DNA of 64,000 nucleotides from Polytrichum commune (Eukaryota; Streptophyta; Polytrichopsida; Polytrichales; Polytrichaceae): contig OX485803.1 of assembly GCA_950295325.1 (NCBI GenBank), positions 66,913,554 through 66,977,553 on the forward strand, read 5' to 3'. Positions 11,682 through 23,297 of the stretch are shown piece after piece; the first letter of the stretch is position 1, and every line of letters begins with the position of its first letter. Made by a program: the position numbers and the translations under genes. The notes below the pieces were generated by a model. It worked only from the letters and a program-made list of their open reading frames with translations, was not told where the DNA came from and made no database searches.

Positions 11682-12097
11682 CCATAGTTCTCTAGCAGCT
11701 TGGGCATAAACAAATTAATTTAAAATGTGCCTAAAAATATGGGAAATTCATTTTGTTGAGTGTCAAAAAAATAAAATATCTCAAATAAAAATAAACATCC
11801 AAAGAATGCCTAAAATCACCATAATGTCTAGAACCCCGACATACAAGTAATAGACAAACTTTAAGATAAGGAATGTTGGTTAAAGGAAGTCTTTAGGTTA
11901 ATTGTAGCCACCATAGATGAAATTAGGAAAACCATCCATGAATTATAGAAATGACTTGGATGAATGTCTAACTTATGTTAAATTTATTTTTTAATATGCC
12001 CAATTTTAGAATATTCATTTTTGGGCTGCCTAACTTACTTTTGCACTTTAATTAAAATATTAGGCAAAATGATGCCCAAGCTGCTAGAGAGCTATGG
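11682..12097. mobile_element. TA-flanked MITE with ~27-bp TIRs
   Basis: The left end CCATAGTTCTCTAGCAGCTT and the right end (reverse complement CCATAGCTCTCTAGCAGCTT) are inverted repeats that continue to TGGGCAT. The 416-bp unit is bounded by TA on both sides (11680-11681 and 12098-12099), as expected for Tc1/mariner-type insertion. A 2-bp TSD is weak evidence alone. No coding capacity was seen. Confidence 0.75.
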
Positions 12098-12099
12098 TA

Positions 12100-12358
12100 T
12101 CCTTTCAGAGCTTAAGTTGATTTAGTAGGAGAAATTATGTTCATCACAACCATTTGTTTGTCTTGTCCTATGTGGCTTCCAACAATTCCAAGAACAAGTA
12201 GAACTCATGTTTTGTTGCCAATCATTCACACATCTTCATAAATAGGCAAGTAGAAAGTTTGATGATAACTACGCAGGGGCGGGGGCAGGGCGGCCTGCTT
12301 ATGAAAGTTATGATAACTTGCAATAGTCATCATATGAATTTACCACATAATCAATACA
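12100..12358. other. Short gene-free stretch with G-rich patch
   Basis: Contains an isolated GC-rich patch, cgcaggggcgggggcagggc, near 12271-12290 inside AT-rich DNA. No other feature was seen. Confidence 0.4.
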
Positions 12359-12366
12359 CCTACTTC

Positions 12367-12736
12367 CTTGGTGAGGGCACTGGCAAAAAAACGTAGGAGT
12401 TACATGCAATAAAATATATGGTAAAATGTGTAAAGTAATTACATATAGTATAGGGTGCACTAGGTGCGTGGAAATTTATTACATGTATTATAGAATTTGA
12501 CATAATGTCATAAAGTTGCCTAAGTGGTACATATGAAATACTAGGAAACGAGGAGCTAGATTTGTAAAATCATATACCTTGCAATTCAATTATGGAGAAT
12601 GGATATAAATAGTTGATTTTTATGTGAAGAATCAATGGATGGATGAAATCACTTGTGGAATCATCATCCCAACATCTCCTAGACCAAGTGTATATTTATT
12701 CTAAGAGAGAGTGGAACCCCCCCCCCTCCCTCTGAG
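12367..12736. mobile_element. G-run TIR MITE, copy 2 (imperfect 8-bp TSD)
   Basis: The left end CTTGGTGAGGGCACTGGC and following bases align with the left end of the 9157-9446 element (shared CACTGGC(A/G)AAAA and TGCRATAAAA blocks). The right end, agagtggaaccccccccccc then tccctctgag, matches the C-run right terminus of that family. Flanks cctacttc (12359-12366) and cctacttg (12737-12744) agree at 7 of 8 positions. The length is 370 bp with no coding content. The TIR has drifted more than in copy 1, so this insertion is probably older. Confidence 0.75.
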
Positions 12737-12744
12737 CCTACTTG

Positions 12745-13236
12745 AAATAATACACTTAAAATTATATAATATAAATACCAATGTAGGTCCAAATCGTAAA
12801 TTCAAGGATGTATCTCATCAAATGTATCAATGTTAATAAGGGAAATGATTTACAAACTTCTTTCACTTAAGAAATTGTCTAAAATAATTTTATTCACTCT
12901 CCATGATAAATTTTGCATCTTTTATTATAATTAATGTGGGCAATTGAGTAAGTAGACCAAATTAATTTGAAAGTTGCTTGGACTTAAGATGGATCAAATA
13001 AAATGGTCACTTGTCACTAGACATGGTTATCATCAACAACTTACCACTTGCAGATCAATAGACATAAGTACAATGTTTATGATAGTAATGTCTATTAATA
13101 TTAGTGGACCGCCTACTTATCAAAGTTATATGGTGCTTCAATAAAAGTTTAGTTCTTGCCAAGTAAATTATTGTGTTTTATGATTACCAAATGCCCTCTT
13201 TGTATAACATTTGAAAAATCTAAAATCTAAATTACA

Positions 13237-13268
<32 letters not shown>

Positions 13269-15078
13269 GAAATAGAACTAGAAAGAGAGAGAGATTACAT
13301 AATTTTAGAACCACAGAATCCAAATACTAGATTGGGACACCAATTACCGTACTTTAAGAACGTCTCATCGACAACTCACCATTACCAAGTCAATGATTCA
13401 TGTAATTGAATCTATTCTTTTGCCACCAAATCTTGGGGATGCACTCTATGTTGCAATACCTACTCACATGGGTGCCCAAAAGCCTAGGTCTCAATGAGGT
13501 CTCAATTGAACAGGTTCCATACATTGTTCACACATAAGGGATATTATTGAAGGTAAGGTTTGTATGTTTATTTCAAGTTATAATGTGATGTTTCTAATAT
13601 GTTAAATACAATAGGCTCATTATTTGGATGAGAAATTCAAAATCATGAGTCTAGCGATGGTTGAATGCATATAATTTAACCTATTACATTTGTTCTAGGT
13701 ACATGATGCATTTTATGATGAATTTGACCTGGAAAACGCAAAAGGTCCATTGTCTAGGCAAATATGCAAAATTAGGATTCTATGAATAAGTGAATGCAAA
13801 TTTTTTAGACAAGTAATATATTTGAAGCTATATTAAATTTCTACATTTGTATATCTATTCTTAATTTTCTTGCATATATTTTTGTAAAAGATATTAATTT
13901 GAAGGTGACGCATGCATCTTACATTCTAGTTTATTGAAGAATGCATCTCCCAAGCACCAAGTGCTTGCCTTTTGTAGAGAAATATCCATATGGAGCACCA
14001 TACATACGTGGTATATTGGACAAATTATTTTTCATATCATGTGTTTTCAACACTTCAAGCATTATTCAAAGTGTTGAAATCTTGAACATAGTGAGCAAGT
14101 GCATTGGTATTGCGTGAAATGTTTAAACATAAGTTTGGTAATGTCACGTGTTATTTAACATGTACCTAGATGCCAAATATTGCTTGATACATGTATATTA
14201 CATGTTCACTTAAAATATTTCCTCAATGTTGGGCAAGTTCATTGAAATTTTTTTACATCAATTTTTTCTAAACGAGATAACCAATAATCAAACTAAACAT
14301 GTATAGAAATCGCACCAAATGTGACCTACATGTAGGATACATATTTTAAAATCAATAGCTATGTGATATCACATTGCTTCAAAATACACATTATTTTGTG
14401 TATACAATAATAATTGTGGTCAACATCATTTATACACCACAATTGCATGGAGCTCATTATTGTTTGGAGACCTACTATTGGGGTGGTAGTATATTGCAAA
14501 CAAGAGACTTTTCATTCATGCTCTCTAGCTCATGAAATCGACAGTTGTATCTATCTACCACATTAACATTCTTACTGTCATAATTGACATTGACTTGAAA
14601 TTAATGTGAACCACATTGATTTTTAAAATGAAGATGATCCATAATCAATCACATTGGACACACCATGTGCAATAATTGGTGCAGTAGGACACATAAGATA
14701 TGTGAAAGTCCTCCTTCCTTATGCAAGGCAAAGTCTAAATATTCCTCATAAAACAACCAAAACATTCAAATCTTACATCTATGTACACAACATTGTTCCA
14801 AATTAACAACACTTGGCACCTAAAACCAAATTGCCAATCACATCTTTTGCACTAAATTCTTGTCATTTACTATAAGTAAACACACAACACTCGATAACTT
14901 TTTGTAGGTGTGGTTTTGAGGGATTGCAATATCATGTCAAAACAAGGATTTAACTCCTAACCCTAGATTTCAACACCACAATACTTGTACGTATTGACGA
15001 AGTGAGCACTTGAGACAGGGTTGACCGATGAACCCCAAGCCTAGGAACGTTGAGTGCTTCTATTATCGGGGAGACACA
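12745..15078. other. Gene-free AT-rich stretch
   Basis: No supported gene. It holds the TA microsatellite at 13235-13261, followed by short GA-rich sequence. The remainder is AT-rich DNA with short open frames and no clear element ends. Confidence 0.4.
13235..13261. repeat. (TA)n microsatellite
   Basis: About 13 uninterrupted TA dinucleotides, followed within 50 bp by a short GA tract (agaaagagagagag). Confidence 0.95.
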
Positions 15079-15081
15079 ACT

Positions 15082-15311
15082 CACTAGAAGAAAACTTGGC
15101 CATTAGCTTACAACCATCCATTGGGACTTGGCCATTGTGACTCATGGCAAGAAATTGCATAAACAAATCATTTTGGTTGCCAACCAGAGGGTTTTGATTG
15201 TCAATTATCCAAAAAACGCAACCATAATGATTTACTTATGCATTTCCTCGTCATGAGTTGCAATGGCCAAGTCGCAATGGAGGGTTGTAATGGACAAGCT
15301 CTCTTCTAGTG
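15082..15311. mobile_element. CACTA-type MITE with ACT target duplication
   Basis: A 230-bp foldback element beginning CACTAGAAGAAAACTTGGCC and ending in the inverse, ...CTCTCTTCTAGTG. The inverted similarity runs about 90 bp inward (tacaaccatccattg, gacttggccattg, cttatgcat-type blocks). The flanks are ACT at 15079-15081 and 15312-15314. A CACTA terminus plus a 3-bp TSD is the signature of the En/Spm (CACTA) superfamily. No transposase is encoded. Confidence 0.9.
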
Positions 15312-15314
15312 ACT

Positions 15315-15749
15315 TACATGTAAATGTGAGGTGCAACCCACTTGACTTGGTTTGCAAAGCAATGGGTGTGCTAATTAATTGCCATTTCCCAATTATGTAG
15401 CTAAGCATATAGAAGGTGTTTAATAGATTCCAACACTCATGGTCCTCTCATAACATTATTCAACTCACTCTACGCGCTAGGTGGGGCTGGGAATAACTGA
15501 GGTTCTATTCAAAATTTGTGTTTATTCTATCAACAAAGCGCTGCACTGATAGATTTAGGTTGAAAAATCTTGAGTGAAGCAGTGCACTGATATTATTATA
15601 ATGAAATGGTCAATAGCAGCTGAATAGTGTTATGCTACATTCTACCACAATAGCGATAAATAAAAAGGTGAGTCATCAAATTTACACATATGACGGTGCG
15701 CGTTGTCACCCATTTCTTTCCACTTCACTGAAATCAATTTCCCAAAAAT
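15315..15749. other. Gene-free stretch before the ~90-bp array
   Basis: Unique-looking sequence with no supported gene. Confidence 0.4.
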
Positions 15750-16950
15750 CACCTAGCATGGGCTGCCACTGCAGGCAGACATGCAAATTCATTTGATGTG
15801 ATCAAAAGAGAACTTGAGAAGGCTGTAGAATTCACACAAAACATTTTCTGGGCTGCTGCTGCTGCATATTTGGTACGAAGAAAACAGTTGATGTGATGAA
15901 CATAAAGATTCACAAAGGTGTATGCATTTCTATATATATCCTGTAGGATACTACAACAGGCAGATTTTATGTTTTATAGTCCATTTGATGCATAAAGAGA
16001 TTGAAAAACCAATATGGTTTACACAAAATATTTTCTGGACTCCCACTACTGCAAAATTTGGCACAAAGAAACCATTTGATGTGATGAAACGAAAGATGCT
16101 CAGAGTTGTGTGACCTTCCATATATTTTGTACACTGCCACTGCAGTTTGAAATGCAAGAACAGTTGATGCAATTGAAAGAAGACATGGAAGACTCACAGG
16201 AATCATACAAAATATTCTCTGAGCTGCCACAGCAGGCTGATTTGAAAATGGTCAATTGTGAAGAAAGAAGACTGGGTTTACATGAATTTACATTTTCTGG
16301 CCTGCCACTGCAAAATTTAGTATTATGAGGAAGACAGTTGATTTGTTAAGAAGCAAACTTGAGCTGTCACTGGAGTTTGATTTGTAAAACGTTCGGTAGT
16401 GATGAAAAGAAAGCTCAAGCAAGTTATGAATTTACATGATGTTATTTAAAACTATTTGTTATTATTATTATTATTATTATTTTATTTGAAAAACCTTCTG
16501 GGCTGTCACAGTGTCACTGCAGATTTGGTTTGATGAAGGAAACCAGTTGATGTGATGAAAAGAAAGATTACAAAGTTCTTTGATTTTCCATATATTTTGT
16601 CCACTGCCACTTCAGGCTGATTTCAAAAACAAGTTGATGTGATGAAACATAAACTTGAAAGAGTTACATGATTTGAGTGGAATACTTTCTGAGTGGCCAC
16701 AGCAGGCTGATATGAAGTACGGTTGACTGTGATCAAAAGAAAGCTTGAGCAAGTCACATGGTTTACATGAAATATATTCTGGGCTGCCTCTGCAGATTTG
16801 GTACACTGAACGAAGCCAGTCTACGTGATGAAAAGAAAGATTTACAAAATTATGCGATTATCTGTATAATACAACTTATAGGCTGCCGCTGTAATGTGGA
16901 CATCAGAAAAGAGTTCATCTGATGAAAAGAAAACTTGAGACTCGAGAATC
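15750..16950 (+). repeat. Diverged ~90-bp tandem array, about 13 units
   Basis: Two alternating landmarks recur: a box like ctgggctgccactgcag and a box like gttgatgtgatgaaaagaaag. The second occurs at about 15795, 15890, 15987, 16078, 16165, 16255, 16340, 16400, 16549, 16636, 16725, 16823 and 16917, mostly 85-98 bp apart. Adjacent units alternate in detail (tttacaaa versus cttgagcaagtta after the landmark), hinting at a ~180-190-bp composite unit. A (tta)n tract at about 16459-16485 interrupts one unit. In some units a frame reads like KIFSELPQQADLK or FTFSGLPLQNLVL, but no frame runs through the array. It has no TIRs or known family; its origin is unknown. Confidence 0.85.
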
Positions 16951-18666
16951 ACTCTGATGGCACTAAATATTATAAGGGTTCCCCATGTGAGATATGGGTT
17001 TTTTTCTTGAATGGGGCAATTGTATGACATTATACACCAATGTTTGCCTGCTCTGTGGCCCCTGGAATTTATAACCAGTATACCCGAATCATACCGTAAG
17101 TATGCTTGATAATCGTTGATTGCAGTTTGAATACATGAGAGATTGAAGCACTGCCGAGATAGATCTAATAATCTTCGTGAAATGGGGAGTGATCCTTGAA
17201 AGTTCTTGACGGAATACTATAACCTGCAGTATTATGGTGTAGGTTGTGTACAGCATTAGAAAAGAGGATATCTACATAGTGTGTAGTAATGCTAGGTGTG
17301 TAGAAGCACAGGGAATAGATATATATATATATATATAAAATAAAAATCTCCTATCAGTCCTTTCTTCATTTCCCCATGTGAATTATGCAGAGGAGGCACC
17401 ACTTCACCACTTGCACGTTAACTTGATCCGACATGTAGCACATGGGTGCACCATTGGGTACTGATTGTGATATGGATTACATAATATACATAGGGCCTAT
17501 ATATTACTCTTCCTGACAATGTAGATAAATAATCATACCCTCTGGAACATTGAAATCTGTACGTTAATTTACAACAAGAGTATACATATACATGAGACAA
17601 TAGAAAGTTAGGTTAGCTTTACCCATTTTTTAGAAAAAAAATCTTGGTTATTTGGTAAAGCCATATGGGAATGGGCCTAAAGATAAGTAGTGCGAAGGGC
17701 TCCAGCAATGTAACCATGGACCTGATGATACAAATTTCAGTTTTTGACAACCATAAATGAGGTGATTTTATATCAGCTATCCAAATTGTGATGAATTTCA
17801 CAACACCTCCACTACCTCAATTTGGGTCAAGAGATCGATCGCATGTCAATGTTTGTAGAAGTTTAAGTTGAACCAAATCCCCATTTAAGTATTTTTACTA
17901 AATGGTCAACTATAGCTCACTCCAGGAAGAGCAACTTGTAATTTACTCCACAATCCAATCGTGACATCTAATGACTTTGCAATCTTGATATATGAGATGG
18001 AGACACAAAGATTTGCTCACAAGATTTCTTAATGAAAGACCATTGCCTTTTCTTTCCTTCGTGAAACTTTGAGCAAAAGAAGAAGCAAGATTAATATGAA
18101 AGTATGGAAAACTATGATGGGCATAATTGTTCCTATCAGCCTTCACTTTGAAAAGCTTGCAAAAATCATCGTATAACTTGTCAAAGGCTTCAGAAAGAGG
18201 CCATCGTTGACAACTAATTTTGCATTTGACAAGGCGATGAAGCTTTCAAAATATCAGATATCCAACGACATAACATTATTCAGATTCATACCAATGTTTT
18301 GTGGGATTGATAATATTCCACAGAAGATTCCCCACATTCAAACTTAAAATGGACGTGAAATATTGTTAGTCCCACAGAACATTGTTATGGATCTTTTTTG
18401 CTGCTCTAGATTTTCTTGTCAATTACTGTTAATTTGGGTTGTTATGACACCCTCCAACATTTCTATTCTTGATTATGACTCTCCCCCCCCCCCCCCCCCT
18501 CTTTTACAATTCCACTAATGACCAATGAAAGTAGTAGCCGAGTCCTTTGTTAGGGTGTATTGCTAGAATAAGGACATCACCACACGTAAAGACCAAGCAA
18601 CAGTGGAGATCGGGTGTTTGGAAATGATTCAGAGAGCTCAAACTTGTAATGCCATTGAGCAGGCAT
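16951..18666. other. Gene-free stretch before the assembly gap
   Basis: No gene was recognised. It contains a short TA tract at about 17319-17336 and a C run of about 18 bases at about 18483-18500. Sequence near 17880-18350 is of mixed composition with only short open frames. Confidence 0.4.
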
Positions 18667-18866
18667 NNNNNNNNNNNNNNNNNNNNNNNNNNNNNNNNNN
18701 NNNNNNNNNNNNNNNNNNNNNNNNNNNNNNNNNNNNNNNNNNNNNNNNNNNNNNNNNNNNNNNNNNNNNNNNNNNNNNNNNNNNNNNNNNNNNNNNNNNN
18801 NNNNNNNNNNNNNNNNNNNNNNNNNNNNNNNNNNNNNNNNNNNNNNNNNNNNNNNNNNNNNNNNNN
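18667..18866. other. Assembly gap (200 N)
   Basis: Exactly 200 undetermined bases, a length commonly used as a placeholder, so the true gap size may differ. Open frames spanning it are artefacts. Confidence 0.99.
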
Positions 18867-19015
18867 TCACTTAGTGAGCACGAAAATCTTAACTTTGATA
18901 ATGAACTAGAAATTCATACGATCTCCATACATTGTGAGGAAAGTGGCTACGAACTTGATTTGGATTCACTAACCATCTCGTGCTAGTCATGTGTTTTGTA
19001 TCCTAGGAGAAATGG
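18867..19015. repeat. Dispersed repeat family X, copy 1
   Basis: The segment tcacttagtgagcacgaaaa through atcctaggagaaatgg aligns with 34045-34165 (shared aatcttcactttgacaatga, attcatacgagctcca, gaggaaagtg and tcctaggagaa-type blocks) and more loosely with 20975-21060. Its left end lies in the assembly gap. No coding content or TIR was recognised. Confidence 0.55.
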
Positions 19016-19040
19016 ACTAGTTGAAGAAGCTAACCATTAA

Positions 19041-19328
19041 GGGACAAGTTCACATGGGGTTCAAGTCCTAAGTTCCAAGTATGGCATGGCAACACTTTTT
19101 GGAGGTGAGGCTTGGGACTTGATTTGAGAGTTAGGTCGAGCTAAAAGCTAGACCCAACCCTCAACATGTCCCGAGAACATTTTTTGCATAAATAATCAAA
19201 TTTGACACTAATGAAGATAAACTATAATTTAATGTTTTTTTGAGGCTCAAAGTTGGGACTTTGCCTCCATGCCGATACTTGCTGACATGAAGGGGATTTA
19301 AAACTTGGGACCCCATGTGAACCGGCCA
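19041..19328. mobile_element. PIF/Harbinger-type MITE (TAA-flanked)
   Basis: The left end GGGACAAGTTCACATGGGGT and the right end (reverse complement TGGCCGGTTCACATGGGGTC) form imperfect TIRs of about 25 bp. TAA is present on both sides (19038-19040 and 19329-19331). A G-rich start plus a TWA-type 3-bp TSD suggests PIF/Harbinger. The length is 288 bp and nothing is encoded. Confidence 0.75.
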
Positions 19329-19331
19329 TAA

Positions 19332-20191
19332 GGTAAAGGGTGCTTAAACCAACACTTTAAGCTATTGCACATACATATGGCAATGTGGTTGATATTAAAA
19401 AAATGTTCATATTAGCCTTTGGGCTAAACATGGGTATAAAGAACAACAAAATATTTCTAGCCTCAATTGAACATTTTATGAATATTCAAAGTCAAAGCCA
19501 CTAGCTTCCTTAAACCAATCCCTAGGCGATGACCAACATCGCACCTTCATTGCCTATAACCAACACAAGACTGTTCAGAACCAACACAACCTAGTTGGGT
19601 ACTAGACCCAAGCTAGATCAAAGCCCAACATGGTCACCTCCATGATCCCACCTGGTTCAGTTATAGAACTATCCCCTCGCATCTTGGGTACCAACCCCCT
19701 TGCCACCCAGAACCGACCCCCTTGGCTTTGTGATCTTGAATCATCATCTCCCCCTCCCCCCAATGAGCCCATTCTAGGAGTGGGGAAAGGTGGGGAAAAA
19801 TATCCCGACCCCCTTTCCTTTCTCCGTTTCACACCAAGCATGGGATTTGGCATTTCTTTAAATGCTTAATGCTTAAATGCTTTAGTGTTTTACTATTTTG
19901 CAAAGTCTGTTTTTTTTTTCACTGTAATGGGATCACCTACAATTGTGATAGCCCAAGCCACAGATAAAACCTTGCAATTAAATCTCCCTTCACTAATTTA
20001 CCAACATTCCACACTATATAGGTATATAGTACCACAATAACAAAATACAAAGTTGATGTTTTATTGTGGTTTATTTATGTATGAACAAACAAAGTACATG
20101 TTTAAGTGATTTGATATTGACCCTAGGTAATTTGCATTGGTAAAGATGCAACCTAATTGCACACAACAGTATAAATTGGCCACCAGATTAA
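19332..20191. other. Gene-free stretch
   Basis: Contains a C-rich segment around 19600-19830 with open frames on both strands but no known motif. Around 20033-20070 there is a hairpin with arms ccacaata / tattgtgg, part of a dispersed repeat also seen near 29930-30125 and 33845-33972. Confidence 0.4.
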
Positions 20192-20679
20192 GGGTTGCTT
20201 TAAACACAACCAAAAGCCGTGAGTATGAAAATCTATAGGTTCTTGAAAATCATCCAAAGGTCGAATCATGGGATATAGAAATCCAATCCTGCAATTGATG
20301 GGCCCTCAAGCATTGTGTAAAGTGTGCAAGGACCATGTTGAGGAACCCCAACATATGTTTGGGTTTGGATACCCACCACGGCAATATAGTATTTATAGGA
20401 GCTAACAGCAATTTGATTGGTATTGGGTCCCCTTGTTTTGTATTAGACCCACCTCTTTTTGATGGGTCCAATGCAATATCCGATAGACCATGAAACATCA
20501 TCCACTTGATGCCATGTAGGATGCCATGTCGATTTTTCATCCTTGCAAAAAAAAATTGGTCCTTTTGGCCTTCAAGGTCTAGTGTGAAGTGAACTTGAAT
20601 TGTCTCTAGCTTCTTGACCAATCACCTAATGTATGCATCACGAGACAAGGGCCCTCAAGCTCTAGTGTAAAATGGCCCT
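20192..20679 (+). mobile_element. Harbinger-type MITE family H, copy 1
   Basis: A ~488-bp unit beginning agggttgctttaaacacaac and ending ...ctagtgtaaaatggccct, whose ends are imperfect inverted repeats. It aligns along its length with the element at 22819-23294 and, inverted, with 49737-50214. Shared blocks include aaaatcatccaaaggtc, gatgggccctcaagc, aaggaccatgttgag, gatgccatgtaggatgcc and gtctagtgtgaagtgaactt. The TSD is no longer clear at the right end. No protein is encoded. Confidence 0.8.
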
Positions 20680-22389
20680 GAAATCATCAGATTCTATACA
20701 TTTTTTACATAAAAACAAATTGTTGTTATAATCAAAATTCCACGAATTGGTTGAGTTTCTTGATTTCTACATATCCAATTATCATGGAAGCTTGGTGTAC
20801 ATCTCAATGGCATCGGTTTTTCCATTCAAATTCATTTGGTATATTGAGTATTGTGTGGTGTGGATTTAGACTTGACATCAATTAGAACCGTGTTAAAGAG
20901 GATTGGATTATATGCTCAAAAAGTGTTACCAATTCCAGGTTCAATAGGCTACATAATTGGGGACAACCTATGTCATCATTGAGAAGAAAGCAATTCTTTA
21001 CTTTGATGAGGAATATACCATTCATATGAGCTCCAAAATTATACAAAAATAGCTATGCCTTTTATATGGTATCATCTATAATCTCATACTAATCGCACGT
21101 TAAATATTTTGGAGACATTATGAGAGAAGTGGTTGCAAATCTAATTTTAGGTTTTTGCCCACTTACATTAGTGAGAAGCAATTGAAATGAAATAACAACA
21201 AATTCATGAGGGACATTCTTTTGATTTTGATAGTTACGCCCCCCCCCCCCCCCCTAGCAACAACTTTCTTTCATGTCCAAATGAGTGCACTAGTTTCAAA
21301 GCACCCAAATGAACATGGACATATTAAACCTAAACGCAACAACATTTATTGGAAGGCATTTGGAAGGAGATGGGAGAATCATTGTAGAGTTGAAAGAAGT
21401 TGTGGAAATTTGGACTACTTATTTGCACAAAAGTGTCAATTTCAACAGAATAAAATAAAAGGAAAAAAGAAGATGAAATAAGTAGACAAGAAACCTCAAT
21501 AGAAATGATGTTGATTAGATAAATACTAGTGTAAAATTTATTGCACATTGAGTGACTAGCGCTCTAATTTCTTGAAGTATATGTTTCATATATTGCATAT
21601 AGATCATACTTTTAGAAAAATAGTTTTATGTCAATGCATGGGTTTGGGGTTTATATGGCTATATATATAGATATAGATATATAAGTATTCATTATTTAAA
21701 CCAAGTATCATTTTGTTTGATTTCTGATGGTTGATTTTTTTAAGCACATATTTTTAGCAAGAAGTCATGAATATACTAAATTTGGTTTGCAAGAGTTACA
21801 TTCTGAAAACATGCTAATTTGGTGATAAGGTATGCAAGTGCTATTCGGTTTATTTTTTCAATAGGACACCTATTTGAATGATGTGTGGTTAGGTCTGGAT
21901 CAAAGAATATACAACATAATATAACACGTGTTTAAAGGAAAAAGGACTTCAACTTCAAATCGTATTAACTACTCTAGAATACTCAACACTCAACACAATT
22001 AGAGGGACCTATGCATTCATTCGAGAAGGAAGTAACTCATATGCACTTCCAATCATTTCCATAACTAAATCATGAGAAGTACTATTTTGTTGGTGGTTCA
22101 TCGTAGATTTCCTAATGCAACAGAAATGTCAAAACGTAAATATGTTCAATAAAAGATAAAGAACAAAAAACATTGGCCGAATAACACCTGCATACCTTAT
22201 TCAAACAATCTTTGACTCTTCCTTCCTTTCTTTTCCTTCCTCCCCCTTTTTTTCCTACCCCATCATAAGGTGGACCCTACCCCCTGTGAATAGAATGGCT
22301 AGAATAGGCATTGACAAGCTACCCTAAACCGACCTTGAACCAACCTTAAATAGAGTGGAGCTCGTTACCTTTTGGGCGGGGTGTTGGTT
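20680..22389. other. Gene-free stretch
   Basis: AT-rich, with a looser family X repeat around 20975-21060, a C run of about 15 bases at about 21240-21254 and a TATAGA-type tract at about 21660-21685. No coding gene was recognised. Confidence 0.4.
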
Positions 22390-22392
22390 TTA

Positions 22393-22815
22393 GGGTGAGC
22401 TTCTATGTAGGTTGCTTGTCCACCATATTCTAGTTTGCATAAGGACAAATCCGCCCAAATGTAGAGGGAATCTAATGGGGTAGGGTTCATATGTGCCAAC
22501 TAGCTACTCCCACCTTCTCATATCTAGGACCACCTACTAACCTCCTCTGCTAGGTTAAAACCTCCTCCACCAAGTTAAAATCTCTTCCTCCTCCTTCTAA
22601 AACCAATCTTCAATCCCTCGGTGACATGCACTTGGAAGTCAAGGATTCTTTAGTGGATGCATGGAAGTCTAGTGGCATGTGTTCATGGCCCTTCACATTC
22701 TAGCGGACCACCAAAATTTGGATGGATGGTAGCTTGTCCTTAACTACATGCGAACACCTCCGACCCACTATTTTATAGCATCTAGTGGGCAAGCGGCCTA
22801 CATGGAAACTCACCC
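22393..22815. mobile_element. Harbinger-type MITE abutting another
   Basis: A 423-bp unit with inverted termini GGGTGAGCTTCTATGTAGG (left) and the complement of GGGTGAGTTTCCATGTAGG (right); the similarity continues through tgcttgtccac / gtgggcaagc. TTA occurs at 22390-22392 and again at 22816-22818, and the second TTA also flanks the next element. The interior is CT-rich and non-coding. Confidence 0.85.
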
Positions 22816-22818
22816 TTA

Positions 22819-23294
22819 GGGCCACTTCACACATGAGCCAAGAGTTGTGACCATGAAATTGTGAGAGCCCAAAAGAAAGTGTCCAAAGGCCGTCCCAAGA
22901 CACCTCCGAAATCATGTAGTGTGAAATCATATGTGACCGGGCCCTTAACCAAATGCTATTTCAATGAATGTCTATTCATGTGGGTCCTCACACATGATAA
23001 AATAGAATAAACCAACGGTTATGAGCGTTCGGAGTGCCATAGTCTCCCGGTTTTATGCTAGGCCTACCTCCAAGAGGTGGTTTTTGAAAATAGTCCAAGT
23101 GACCATGAAACGGGATCCATTCGATGCCATGTAGGAATTCATGTCGACTTTACATCCCTCTTGCATTCACTTACTCCGTTGGTCCCTCAAGCGTAGTGTG
23201 AAGCGAACTTGGACCGGCTCCGCCTTTTTCCACCAATGAGAGTGCTTGAAGTGTACTGGGTCACGGGCTCTCAGTCTCGTGTGTGAAGTGGCCC
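22819..23294 (+). mobile_element. Harbinger-type MITE family H, copy 2
   Basis: A 476-bp unit with TIRs GGGCCACTTCACACATGAG and GGGCCACTTCACACACGAG (reverse complement of the right end), one mismatch in 19 bp. The TSD is TTA at 22816-22818 and 23295-23297. It belongs to the same family as 20192-20679 and 49737-50214. The better-preserved TIRs and TSD imply a younger insertion. It has no coding capacity. Confidence 0.9.
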
Positions 23295-23297
23295 TTA

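Noticed and set aside
18577..18986. Open frames of up to 127 codons on both strands
   Set aside because: They run through 200 N bases of an assembly gap; the openness is an artefact.
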